19,157 bases of DNA from Nitrosomonas eutropha (GTDB lineage Bacteria > Pseudomonadota > Gammaproteobacteria > Burkholderiales > Nitrosomonadaceae): contig JACTML010000217.1 of assembly GCA_014584635.1 (NCBI GenBank), positions 1 through 19,157 on the forward strand. Reading direction: 5' to 3'. Shown here one piece after another: positions 1-7,792 of the stretch (position 1 is the stretch's first letter; every line of letters begins with the position of its first letter). A program made the translations under genes and the position numbers. Below the pieces are notes generated by a model that saw nothing but the letters and a program-made list of their open reading frames with translations, made no database searches and was not told the DNA's origin.

Positions 1-227
1 CCCAGCCAGCGCTCAAGATAAGGATTCAAATCATCGCAGTGCGGGCAGCCATACCAAAAGAATTCGATCACTTCGATATGCTGTGGTGACACATCTTCTG
101 TTGGCTGAGGTGTTGAAAGTACTTTATAGTCCCGACCTTCAACAAGTTCCGCTTGAGCAACCAGAATTCCTGCCAGATTTAAAACAATAAAGCTCAAGAG
201 AAGGCAGGTAATTTTTCTTACATTCAT
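1..227 (-). CDS. dsbA: Thiol:disulfide interchange protein DsbA, N-terminal part (cut by window edge)
   Basis: Periplasmic oxidase that introduces disulfide bonds into exported proteins; DsbB normally reoxidises it. Only the first 75 codons are visible. They begin MNVRKITCLLLSFIVLNLAG, a basic start plus hydrophobic core typical of a signal peptide, with likely cleavage after AQA (residue 26). The mature part enters the thioredoxin fold with IEVIEFFWYGCPHCDDLNPY; Cys61-Pro-His-Cys64 is the canonical DsbA active site. The ATG at 227 is preceded by an AAGGAA ribosome site (spacing about 6). It lies downstream of argS and the SPOR gene on the same strand, an arrangement I know from betaproteobacteria, but a repeat element now separates it from the SPOR gene, so it may rely on its own promoter. 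Identity is secure; only the C-terminal two thirds are missing. Confidence 0.93.
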   Translation of the reverse strand, partial: MNVRKITCLLLSFIVLNLAGILVAQAELVEGRDYKVLSTPQPTEDVSPQHIEVIEFFWYGCPHCDDLNPYLERWL

Positions 228-313
228 CTAATTTTCCTTATGTTTAAAGTAGCAGAAAAATATGATCACTTGATCCGGTTTATCTTGAATTTATGATAAG
301 AATAAATCCCTAA

Positions 314-483
314 AGAACCTCTGATTAACCTCGAGTCTCGTCATTGCAAACGCAAAGAAGCAATCCACTGCATCAATGAAATCAACATTTTATGGATTGC
401 CACGTTCCCGCCACCCGCTTCATTGCATTTGCAATCGCGGCTAAAGGCTTACGCTCCTCGCAATGATGAAATTGTGCAGAGGC
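314..483. mobile_element. Small non-coding inverted-repeat element (MITE-like) between SPOR gene and dsbA
   Basis: The ends carry an inverted CCTCTG motif (318-323 and, inverted, 477-482). The interior is imperfectly self-complementary: TCGTCATTGC near 338 against GCAATGATGA near 460, and GCAATCCA near 361 against TGGATTGC near 395. There is no coding capacity. The heptamer TCCCTAA stands directly on both sides (307-313 and 484-490), as expected of a target-site duplication. The right copy contains the ancestral stop codon of the SPOR gene. This matches the class of short, transposase-less palindromic repeats common in Nitrosomonas-type genomes; family membership is from memory. The exact outer limits depend on whether TCCCTAA is duplicated target or element end. 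Confidence 0.7.
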
Positions 484-518
484 TCCCTAATTGTCCGCTG
501 CACGAACCAGGCTGGTTG

Positions 519-1157
519 TCACCCCGTTGGACTGCAGAGCAGCACGAACCCGGTCAAGCTCTTCCATTTTAGTGAACGGTCCGACGCGTACATAGTGAAC
601 GGTCCGACGCGTACACGGTGTACAAGCACATTACTGTCAGATTTTCCAACCTGAACCGAGGCAATCATGCCCAGCATGGCAAGTTCGGCCTTCATTCTTT
701 CTGCATCACCAGAATTTCTGAATGAACCAGCCTGCAAATAATATCGATCTTTAGACACAACAGCTTTTTCAGGCGGTTTCTCGGGAATTTTTTTGGCTAC
801 CGCAGCAGTCGGTGGCAAAGGGGCGAGATCAAATGTATCTTCAACCGGCGGTTCCTCAATTCCTGGCAGAATTTTATAGAAATCAAAACGAGATCCATCC
901 GCTTCTGCCTGATTTGCACGAGGCGGTGTCTTTTTTTCTGTTGGCTGTAATGGCGATTGTTGTACCGATTTTTCAGATGATTGACTTTGAGGCCCCTTTT
1001 CCTGAGCAAGAAATGGGCTGGGAGCCTGACTGATATACAACCATACGCCAATAGCACTTGCGATGCCCAGTGTGTAGCCAATGAACAAGCCAAGCCACAA
1101 GGAACCGCCGCCTTTGCGCACTTTTACCGAATTTCTGGATTTATAATCCCGACTCAT
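519..1157 (-). CDS. SPOR-domain (FtsN-like) inner-membrane protein with frameshifted C-terminus
   Basis: Probable peptidoglycan-binding, division-associated protein. From the start used here (ATG at 1157, MSRDYKSRNS, preceded by AAAAGG) it is 212 aa: a basic cytoplasmic N-terminus, one transmembrane segment at about 20-42, a Pro/Glu/Lys/Gln-rich periplasmic linker, then a SPOR domain opening with DRYYLQAGSFRNSGDAERMK (137-156) and RVRVGPF (181-187). A GTG at 1175, four bases after the argS stop, would add six residues. After Thr188 the frame changes because a 23-bp segment is tandemly duplicated (570-615). The present tail MYASDRSLKWKSL... is unlike a SPOR end. With one copy removed, the frame continues KMEELDRVRAALQSNGVTTS and ends at a stop at 487-489, giving 215 aa with a normal SPOR C-terminus. 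Whether the altered protein still binds septal peptidoglycan is unknown. Confidence 0.88.
   Translation of the reverse strand: MSRDYKSRNSVKVRKGGGSLWLGLFIGYTLGIASAIGVWLYISQAPSPFLAQEKGPQSQSSEKSVQQSPLQPTEKKTPPRANQAEADGSRFDFYKILPGIEEPPVEDTFDLAPLPPTAAVAKKIPEKPPEKAVVSKDRYYLQAGSFRNSGDAERMKAELAMLGMIASVQVGKSDSNVLVHRVRVGPFTMYASDRSLKWKSLTGFVLLCSPTG
570..615. repeat. Perfect 23-bp tandem duplication inside the SPOR gene
   Basis: Positions 570-592 and 593-615 are identical (each begins TAGTGAACGGTCCGACGCGT). Because 23 is not a multiple of three, the second copy shifts the reading frame of the SPOR gene. Reading the minus strand across a single copy gives the expected HRVRVGPFTKMEELDRV continuation, so the duplication is the derived state. 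Confidence 0.97.
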
Positions 1158-1179
1158 TAACCTTTTATATCCCACTCAG

Positions 1180-2940
1180 TTACATTTCACGAGGAGAAGT
1201 TACTCCCAATAAAGATAATCCTTTAGATAGCACCTGACGAACAGCAAAAATCAAAGCCAGTCTCGCTATTTTAAGCGATTCATCCGCGACAAGGAAACGC
1301 GTTGAGTTATAGTAGCTATGAAATTCTCCGGCCAGCTCCCTCAGGAAAAATGCGACAAGGTGAGGAGCACGCTCGCGCGCAGCAGTTTCAATCGTATCCG
1401 GAAAATCGATCATTTTCTGCAAAAGCGCCAGTTCAGCCGGATCAGTCAGCAATGTTGCTTCTGCCCTGCCAAACACCTCTGTCTCCCCGCCCCATTGCTC
1501 AAGTACGCTGCAAATACGCGCATGTGCATACTGCACATAGTAGACAGGATTATCGTTACTTTGTGATTTGGCCAGATCCAGATCAAAATCCAAATGCTGA
1601 TCACTCTTACGCAGCACGTAAAAAAAACGGGCTGCATCATTTCCCACTTCCTGGCGTAATTGCCTTAGCGTGACAAATTCACCGGATCGGGTAGACATTG
1701 AAACTTTACTGCCATCGCGATACAGAACAGCGAACTGAACCAGTGCTATTTCAAGCTTGTCCGGATCAAGAGACAACGCTTCAATAGCGCCTTTTACCCG
1801 GGAAATATAGCCATGGTGATCCGCTCCCCAGATATTCAGCATGTAATCAAAGCCTCGTTCATACTTGCTGAGGTGGTAAGCAATATCCGATGCAAAATAG
1901 GTGTATTGTCCATTTTCCCGCTGCACAACCCGATCTTTCTCGTCACCAAACCGGGTGGACTGGAACCAGAGCGCGCCATCCTGACGATACAACAGCTTCT
2001 TATCATTCAATAACTGTACAGCACGTGCCACCATTCCGCTGTCAAACAACGATTGTTCCGAAAACCAGTTTTCAAACTCGACACCGAATTCCATCAAATC
2101 ATTGCGGCAGTCATTCAATTGTTCCGTCAGAACAAAATTATGAAGATAGTCATAATCTGCACCCAGAACAGATTTCGCCACAGCGATAAGATTATCCAGA
2201 TGTTCATCTTCCCCATCAGCTGCTGTCTTTGAATTTATTTTTGCCAGCAGCTGCGCCGAAGAATCAGAGCGATATGCATAGCGATCACCATGCAACCGAT
2301 ATATCTCTGCCGCCATATCCGTAACATACTGCCCCTGATAGGCGTTACCGGGAAAAGGCAGAGAAATACCACACAGGTCAAGATAACGCAGCCATGTTGA
2401 CAACGCCAGAATATCCATCTGACGACCGGCGTCGTTAACATAAAACTCCCGCGTAACGGTATATCCGGCTGCAGCCATGATACTGGCCAGGCTGGCACCA
2501 AATGCAGCTCCGCGACCATGCCCAACATGTAACGGACCAGTGGGGTTGGCAGAAACAAATTCGATCTGGATGGTTTTTCCTGCCCCCCGTGCGCCACATC
2601 CAAACGAATCACCCGCCTGCAATATCTCAAGCAAAAATTGCTGTTTTGCTGTTTTGCTCAAAAAAAAGTTAATAAACCCTCCACCAGCAACAACAGCTTT
2701 TTCCACACAGGAAGAATCCGGCAAAGCCTCAATCAGCATTTTCGCCAGTTCAAGCGGGTTACGGCGCAGATGCTTGGCCAGTTTCATCGCCAGATTACTG
2801 GAATAATCGCCATGATCTGCCAGTTTGGGTCGCTGCAGCTCGATTGATATTTCTGTTTCTTCCGGAAAAACTTGTTTTGCTGCTTGAACAAGCAATTGTA
2901 TGCAGTGGGATCTAAAATCGAAGGGAGTTGATGTAGCCAT
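1180..2940 (-). CDS. argS: Arginyl-tRNA synthetase
   Basis: Cytoplasmic class I aminoacyl-tRNA synthetase that charges tRNA-Arg with arginine using ATP. The protein is 586 aa from MATSTPFDFR, close to the usual length for the family. An in-frame upstream extension to 3036 is open, but it crosses the likely promoter and looks non-coding, so the ATG at 2940 is chosen; no strong ribosome site precedes it. Visible features: N-terminal Arg-tRNA-synthetase add-on domain (about 1-110) with ADHGDYSSNLAM, the HIGH-type signature ANPTGPLHVGHGRG (HVGH at 138-141), a KMSKS-like GSKVSMSTRSGEFV, and a C-terminal anticodon-binding DALR-type domain with YVQYAHARICSVL. It is the first gene of a minus-strand group with the SPOR gene immediately behind it. 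Confidence 0.98.
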   Translation of the reverse strand: MATSTPFDFRSHCIQLLVQAAKQVFPEETEISIELQRPKLADHGDYSSNLAMKLAKHLRRNPLELAKMLIEALPDSSCVEKAVVAGGGFINFFLSKTAKQQFLLEILQAGDSFGCGARGAGKTIQIEFVSANPTGPLHVGHGRGAAFGASLASIMAAAGYTVTREFYVNDAGRQMDILALSTWLRYLDLCGISLPFPGNAYQGQYVTDMAAEIYRLHGDRYAYRSDSSAQLLAKINSKTAADGEDEHLDNLIAVAKSVLGADYDYLHNFVLTEQLNDCRNDLMEFGVEFENWFSEQSLFDSGMVARAVQLLNDKKLLYRQDGALWFQSTRFGDEKDRVVQRENGQYTYFASDIAYHLSKYERGFDYMLNIWGADHHGYISRVKGAIEALSLDPDKLEIALVQFAVLYRDGSKVSMSTRSGEFVTLRQLRQEVGNDAARFFYVLRKSDQHLDFDLDLAKSQSNDNPVYYVQYAHARICSVLEQWGGETEVFGRAEATLLTDPAELALLQKMIDFPDTIETAARERAPHLVAFFLRELAGEFHSYYNSTRFLVADESLKIARLALIFAVRQVLSKGLSLLGVTSPREM

Positions 2941-2967
2941 GACGGGAAAATATTTCGGTAAGCCCGC

Positions 2968-2973
2968 ATTATA
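2968..2973 (-). promoter_or_regulatory. Likely -10 element of the argS promoter
   Basis: On the minus strand a perfect TATAAT followed by GCGGG lies about 28 bases before the argS start. No good -35 hexamer is present 16-18 bases upstream, so the promoter assignment rests on the -10 box and its position. It would give a leader of only about 20 nt. Confidence 0.5.
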
Positions 2974-3110
2974 GCGACTTACCCGTAAACTTGTTGACGT
3001 GTTTTGACAGATTGAATCCGGAAATTTACCCGGCAAACTTGAATTAAGGTGTTGCGCTTACTCCAAACTGCTTTTCAGATTTGTGGATTTCATGTGCTAT
3101 CCAAGCGGTA

Positions 3111-3116
3111 TATAAT
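3111..3116 (+). promoter_or_regulatory. Possible -10 element for the 3168-3830 gene
   Basis: TATAAT in the context GGTATATAATGG lies 52 bases before the start codon of the unrecognised membrane protein. The best -35 at 17-bp spacing is only TTTCAT (3088-3093), so this is tentative. Confidence 0.4.
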
Positions 3117-3167
3117 GGAATGCTGAAACTGCTACCATGAAGAGTAAAAAATCCAGGTTGACTCACA

Positions 3168-3830
3168 ATGAAAAACACAGAAGAAAAATTCGGAGAAGAG
3201 GTGCTCGATGCCTGCATCAAGCATACAAAAGAAGAAGTTTTGGCAGAACAGCTTCCGTTTATCCAAGGTAAAAAATATGATTTTGCACCGCAGTTTAAGG
3301 ATCTGACTGTTCAGCTCTATCTCGTTGGTGTCATGCAGCAGTTCTATGACCAATATGAAGCCACCACAACAGACGCACAAGAAAAGGCGTTTGAAGCGCT
3401 ATACCACATGATGATCAGAGATGGGGTCAAAGCCAAACGTGCAAAAAAACAAGCCGCGTTCGTCAAAAAAATGTCTGTACTGGATGATGGAGACGAAGCA
3501 CTGGCACTCGCACTGGGTTATGAATCCAAACCTGGTGATCACAGCCTGGCTGAGGTTTTTGATCATTACACTGACGAAACCCGGGTATCCAAGGGAATGT
3601 GGCGTGATTACGATCGGGGCAAGACTATTTTACTACTGGGTGGCCTGCTCTTTGCCATGGCGGGTATATGGTTTGTAACCATCTACCTTCCGGAAAGTGA
3701 AGGTATCACCATTTTGGCTGTTGGTTTGCTGACAGCATTTTTATTTATTACACCGGTATTCCTGATCGGGCTTCTGATTTACCGCTACAAAATAAGGAAA
3801 AGCAATCGTTCCAGAACATCTTCCCACTAA
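3168..3830 (+). CDS. Unrecognised two-TM membrane protein
   Basis: I do not recognise this 220-aa protein. Residues 1-150 are soluble, highly charged and probably mostly helical (KNTEEKFGEEVLDACIKHTK; KAKRAKKQAAFVKKM). Two hydrophobic segments follow at about 152-173 (ILLLGGLLFAMAGIWFVTIY) and 179-206, joined by the very short loop LPESEG, and it ends in a basic tail RYKIRKSNRSR. The positive charges before TM1 and after TM2 predict both termini in the cytoplasm with a tiny periplasmic hairpin. There is no signal peptide, no Cys/His metal motif and no nucleotide-binding motif. The start ATG has only a weak AGG upstream (spacing about 11). It stands alone between argS (divergent) and folD, so context gives no function. 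Coding is supported by the sustained frame and a sensible protein composition. Confidence 0.8.
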   Translation: MKNTEEKFGEEVLDACIKHTKEEVLAEQLPFIQGKKYDFAPQFKDLTVQLYLVGVMQQFYDQYEATTTDAQEKAFEALYHMMIRDGVKAKRAKKQAAFVKKMSVLDDGDEALALALGYESKPGDHSLAEVFDHYTDETRVSKGMWRDYDRGKTILLLGGLLFAMAGIWFVTIYLPESEGITILAVGLLTAFLFITPVFLIGLLIYRYKIRKSNRSRTSSH

Positions 3831-3906
3831 CAAGGCTGCTTTGGGAAAAAGCAAAATTATGTACAGGATTTTCTGCGGAACAGAAAACAGGTAAGGCAAT
3901 ATTCGG

Positions 3907-4045
3907 GGAACCTTTGCAAAACGTTCATGAAGCAGTCAGTTCAAGGCAAAAGTCAGCAAGGAAGCGGAATTTATACGGAATAAATGAGCATTCTGAGTCG
4001 ATTTTTAACACAGAATGGCAACGCAGACAGTTTAGCAAAGGTTCC
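3907..4045. mobile_element. Second small inverted-repeat element (MITE-like), upstream of folD
   Basis: About 139 bp bounded by terminal inverted repeats: GGAACCTTTGCAAAAC at 3907-3922 and, inverted, GGAACCTTTGCTAAAC ending at 4045 (15 of 16 matching). Inside are two more hairpins: ATTTAT/ATAAAT (3969-3974 with 3980-3985) and CATTCTG/CAGAATG (3989-3995 with 4011-4017). It encodes no transposase and I see no convincing target duplication. An ATG inside it (3984) opens a frame that runs into folD. It differs in sequence from the element at 314-483, so this is a second family. Confidence 0.7.
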
Positions 4046-4121
4046 GAGAGCAAGAAATCCTGCAACAGCCTCGCCGGTTGAAGCAAGGCGTTTGTCACCT
4101 ATCCAACACCCTCTGAATTTT

Positions 4122-4979
4122 ATGAGCGCAACCATTATCAGTGGCACCTTTATTGCAAACAAACTGCGTGAAGAATTGAAACAACGTGTCAGGATACTTG
4201 CAGAAAAAAGCATACAACCCGGGTTAGCTGTCATTCTCGCTGGAGATAACCCGGCCTCTTGTGTATATGTGCGTAACAAGGCGAAGGTCTGCAAAGAGCT
4301 GGGCATTCACTCCGAAATTTTTAATTTTCCTGGTGATACCTCCCAGGAAACCATATTGCAGCAAATACAACGTTTGAACGCCGATCCCAAAATCCACGGT
4401 ATTCTGGTGCAACTCCCCCTGCCAGAACACATCCGGATGAATGAAGTCATCGCTGCCATCGCAATTGAAAAAGACGTAGACGGATTTCATCCCTGCAATG
4501 TGGGTGCGCTGGCAACGGGTCACGCCCTGTTTCGCCCGTGCACTCCTTTTGGTGTCATGAAAATGCTGGCAGAATATGCCATCCCTCTCCAGGGGCAGCA
4601 CGCAGTTGTAGTTGGGCGCAGCAATATCGTTGGAAAACCAATGGCATTCATGTTGCTGGAACAAGGAGCAACTGTCACCATTTGCACTTCACGAACCCGG
4701 GAGCTGGCCAGTCATACCCGTAATGCCGACATTATTGTCATGGCCACAGGCAAGGCTAACCTGCTGACAAGTGACATGATCAAAACCGGTGCAACTATAA
4801 TTGATGTTGGTATTAATCGTCTGACAGACGGCCGACTTTGCGGAGATGTCGAATTTGCAGGTGTGAAGGAAAAAGCAGGATATATCACCCCCGTTCCCGG
4901 AGGCGTGGGCCCCATGACAATCACAATGCTGATGCATAACACGATCGAGGCGGCAGAACGTGCACAGACAAATGCATAG
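4122..4979 (+). CDS. folD: Bifunctional methylenetetrahydrofolate dehydrogenase / cyclohydrolase
   Basis: FolD interconverts 5,10-methylene-, methenyl- and 10-formyl-tetrahydrofolate with NADP, supplying one-carbon units for purine and formyl-Met synthesis in the cytoplasm. From [10 protein letters not shown] it is 285 aa, the family's normal size. Catalytic motif [17 protein letters not shown] has Tyr49 and Lys53. [11 protein letters not shown] (91-101) and [13 protein letters not shown] (118-130, Asp120) are the folate-site signatures, GRSNIVGKP (165-173) binds NADP, and [12 protein letters not shown] (259-270) is the C-terminal family signature. A longer in-frame start at 3984 would add 46 residues encoded by the repeat element and following spacer. 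They resemble no FolD N-terminus, so 4122 is preferred, although no Shine-Dalgarno is visible there. It precedes aceE by 73 bp and could be cotranscribed with it. Confidence 0.97.
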   Translation: MSATIISGTFIANKLREELKQRVRILAEKSIQPGLAVILAGDNPASCVYVRNKAKVCKELGIHSEIFNFPGDTSQETILQQIQRLNADPKIHGILVQLPLPEHIRMNEVIAAIAIEKDVDGFHPCNVGALATGHALFRPCTPFGVMKMLAEYAIPLQGQHAVVVGRSNIVGKPMAFMLLEQGATVTICTSRTRELASHTRNADIIVMATGKANLLTSDMIKTGATIIDVGINRLTDGRLCGDVEFAGVKEKAGYITPVPGGVGPMTITMLMHNTIEAAERAQTNA

Positions 4980-5052
4980 AAAATCAAAATTCGATGCGTT
5001 TCATCCAATAATTTTGAACTTGTAGACTCGTAAACAAGGAGCAAATCCGAAT

Positions 5053-7713
5053 ATGGATCCACTCGATATCGATCCCCAGGAAACACAGGAATGGTTGGAA
5101 GCCCTGGAAACAGTACTGATTAACGAAGGCGCAGAACGTGCCCATTTTTTGCTGGAAAAACTGGTAGAAAAAGCACGCCGTTCCGGGGCTTATCTGCCTT
5201 ACAGCGCCAATACCGCTTATATCAACACCATTCCCCCCGGTAAGGAAGAGCACTCGCCCGGCAATCATGCGCTGGAGCGTCGTATTCGTTCCTATATTCG
5301 TTGGAATGCGGCAGCAATGGTATTGCGCGCCAATCGTCATACCAATGTAGGGGGTCATATCGCAAGTTTCGCTTCAGCCGCTACACTCTACGATGTTGGC
5401 TATAACCATTTCTGGCGCGCCACCAACGAGCAGCAGGAAGGCGATCTGATTTACGTACAGGGCCATTCTTCTCCCGGTATTTACGCGCGTGCATTTCTGC
5501 TGGATGAATTAACCAGCGAACAAATGGACAATTTCCGCCAGGAAGTCGATGACAGTGAAAACAGTCTGCCATCTTACCCTCACCCGTGGCTTATGCCGAA
5601 TTTCTGGCAATTCCCCACGGTTTCAATGGGCTTGGGGCCGCTCATGGCCATCTATCAGGCCCGTTTCATGAAATATCTCGGGATACGCGGCCTGGCCAAG
5701 ACAGAGGGACGTAAAGTCTGGGCGCTGATAGGCGATGGCGAGGTAGATGAACCGGAAACATTGGGCGCTATTTCCCTCGGAGCCCGTGAAAAACTGGATA
5801 ACCTGGTTTTTGTCATCAACTGTAATCTGCAGCGCCTCGACGGTCCAGTACGCGGAAACGGCAAGATCATCCAGGAACTGGAAAGTACCTTCCGTGGCGC
5901 CGGCTGGAATGTAATCAAGGTCATCTGGGGTTCTTACTGGGATCCTCTATTGGCAAATGACACCAAAGGATTGCTGCAACAGCGCATGATGGAATGCGTT
6001 GACGGTGAATATCAGACATTCAAATCACGCGACGGCGCCTACGTACGCGAACATTTCTTTGGAAAATATCCGGAGCTGCTGGAAATGGTTGCCAACATGT
6101 CTGATGACGATATCTGGCGGCTGAATCGGGGTGGTCACGATCCGCATAAGGTTTACGCTGCCTACAGTGCAGCAATGAAGCATACCGGCCAGCCAACGGT
6201 AATATTGACCAAAACGATCAAGGGTTACGGTATGGGTGAAGCAGGCGAAGCACAGAACATTACCCATCAGCAGAAAAAAATGGGCACCACCTCGCTGAAA
6301 GCTTTTCGTGATCGCTTTGGATTACCGGTGCCAGATGACAAAATTGACGAAATACCTTATCTGAAATTTGAAGAAGGCTCTCCTGAATACAACTATATGC
6401 GTGAGCGACAGCAGGCGATGGGCGGGTTTATTCACCACCGTCGTCGCAAGGCTGAAGCACTGCAGATTCCACCTTTATCTGCCTTTGAAACATTGCTCAA
6501 AGCCAGCGGTGAAGGGCGCGAAACATCCACAACCATGGCATTTGTGCGCATGCTCAATATCCTGGTGAAGGATAAAAATATCGGCAAGCGCGTGGTACCC
6601 ATCGTTGCGGATGAATCACGTACATTCGGTATGGAGGGCATGTTCCGGCAACTGGGAATCTGGTCATCTGTAGGGCAGCTCTATACTCCGGAAGATGCTG
6701 ATCAGCTCATGTATTATAAAGAAGATCGCAGCGGACAGATCCTGCAGGAAGGCATCAATGAGGCTGGGGCAATGGCATCGTGGATGGCAGCAGCGACTGC
6801 TTACAGCACACATAATGTACAAATGATTCCGTTCTACATCTACTACTCGATGTTTGGTTTTCAGCGTGTCGGCGACCTTGCCTGGGCAGCAGGTGACATG
6901 CGCTGTCGTGGATTTCTGCTGGGTGGCACTGCCGGGCGCACCACACTGAACGGCGAAGGTCTGCAACACGCGGATGGTCACAGCCATCTGGCTGCCTCCA
7001 CCATTCCCAACTGCGTATCCTACGATCCTGCCTTTGCTTACGAGGTTATCGTCATTATCCAGGATGGTCTGCGACGCATGTACCAGGAACAGGAGGATGT
7101 TTACTACTACATCACAGTAATGAATGAAAATTACTCGCACCCGGAAATGCCTAAGGGGATCGAGCAAAATATCCTGCAGGGAATGTATCTGTTGCGTGAA
7201 GGAAGCGAAAAAAACAAGCAGCGCGTACAATTACTGGGCTCCGGAACGATTTTACGGGAAGTGATTGCCGCAGCGGATATACTGGAAAAAGACTACAAAA
7301 TCTCGGCAGATATCTGGAGTGTTACCAGTTTCAATCAGTTACGCAGGGAAGCTCTGAGCGTATCACGCTGGAATCTGCTTCATCCTGAAGAACCAGCCAG
7401 ATTGTCGTACGTGGAAACCTGCCTGAAAGACCGCAAGGGACCGGTTATCGCCTCAACTGACTACATGAAAATTGTTGCAGATCAGATCCGGGAGTTTGTT
7501 CCAAACCGTTATCGTGTGTTGGGAACAGATGGATTTGGTCGCTCAGATACGCGTGAAAAATTAAGATATTTCTTTGAGGTCGATCGCCATTATGTCGTAG
7601 TTGCGGCGCTTAAAGCGCTGGCAGACGAGGGAAAAATTCCGGCATCAGCAGTAACCAAGGCAATTCAGACTTTCGCGATTGATCCGGAAAAACCCGAACC
7701 GATCAAAGTTTAG
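5053..7713 (+). CDS. aceE: Pyruvate dehydrogenase E1 component (homodimeric type)
   Basis: Thiamine-diphosphate-dependent E1 subunit of the pyruvate dehydrogenase complex: it decarboxylates pyruvate and passes the acetyl group to the lipoyl arm of E2. It is 886 aa, essentially the length of the E. coli homodimeric E1. The TPP/Mg-binding motif starts at GDGE (227-230) in KVWALIGDGEVDEPETLGAI and ends at INCNLQRLDG (255-264). The transketolase-type central domain follows (IVADESRTFGMEGMFRQLGI; YYSMFGFQRVGDLAW), then the C-terminal domain. The ribosome site AAGGAG (5036-5041) lies 11 bases before the ATG. aceF follows 79 bp downstream on the same strand, forming an aceEF pair. Confidence 0.98.
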   Translation: MDPLDIDPQETQEWLEALETVLINEGAERAHFLLEKLVEKARRSGAYLPYSANTAYINTIPPGKEEHSPGNHALERRIRSYIRWNAAAMVLRANRHTNVGGHIASFASAATLYDVGYNHFWRATNEQQEGDLIYVQGHSSPGIYARAFLLDELTSEQMDNFRQEVDDSENSLPSYPHPWLMPNFWQFPTVSMGLGPLMAIYQARFMKYLGIRGLAKTEGRKVWALIGDGEVDEPETLGAISLGAREKLDNLVFVINCNLQRLDGPVRGNGKIIQELESTFRGAGWNVIKVIWGSYWDPLLANDTKGLLQQRMMECVDGEYQTFKSRDGAYVREHFFGKYPELLEMVANMSDDDIWRLNRGGHDPHKVYAAYSAAMKHTGQPTVILTKTIKGYGMGEAGEAQNITHQQKKMGTTSLKAFRDRFGLPVPDDKIDEIPYLKFEEGSPEYNYMRERQQAMGGFIHHRRRKAEALQIPPLSAFETLLKASGEGRETSTTMAFVRMLNILVKDKNIGKRVVPIVADESRTFGMEGMFRQLGIWSSVGQLYTPEDADQLMYYKEDRSGQILQEGINEAGAMASWMAAATAYSTHNVQMIPFYIYYSMFGFQRVGDLAWAAGDMRCRGFLLGGTAGRTTLNGEGLQHADGHSHLAASTIPNCVSYDPAFAYEVIVIIQDGLRRMYQEQEDVYYYITVMNENYSHPEMPKGIEQNILQGMYLLREGSEKNKQRVQLLGSGTILREVIAAADILEKDYKISADIWSVTSFNQLRREALSVSRWNLLHPEEPARLSYVETCLKDRKGPVIASTDYMKIVADQIREFVPNRYRVLGTDGFGRSDTREKLRYFFEVDRHYVVVAALKALADEGKIPASAVTKAIQTFAIDPEKPEPIKV

Positions 7714-7792
7714 ATACGTTCACAATCAATAGAATAGAATAATTCTGCCCCATTCTGGCAATATTTATTGCAGCAAGAATCAAGGAGTACAA

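Noticed and set aside
264..275. GATCA-CT-TGATC inverted repeat upstream of dsbA
   Set aside because: Too short to separate from chance and not tied to a promoter I can define.
1158..1175. GTG start six codons upstream for the SPOR gene
   Set aside because: The ATG at 1157 opens with MSRDYK, which I recall as a common start of such proteins, and has AAAAGG just upstream; the GTG has no ribosome site. It is not excluded.
2941..3036. In-frame N-terminal extension of argS (32 residues)
   Set aside because: It runs over the TATAAT promoter box, shows no synthetase similarity, and the ATG at 2940 gives the normal ArgS length.
3845..3860. Possible terminator GCTTT/AAAGC after the 3168-3830 gene
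   Set aside because: The stem is only 5 bp, AT-rich, and no T-run follows.
6664..7230. 188-aa minus-strand frame inside aceE
   Set aside because: It is antisense to a highly conserved part of E1, with no ribosome site; an open shadow of a biased coding region.
7757..7776. GCAATATTTATTGC palindrome in the aceE-aceF gap
   Set aside because: It has at most a 5-6-bp AT-rich stem with no T-run and no known operator pattern; probably incidental.
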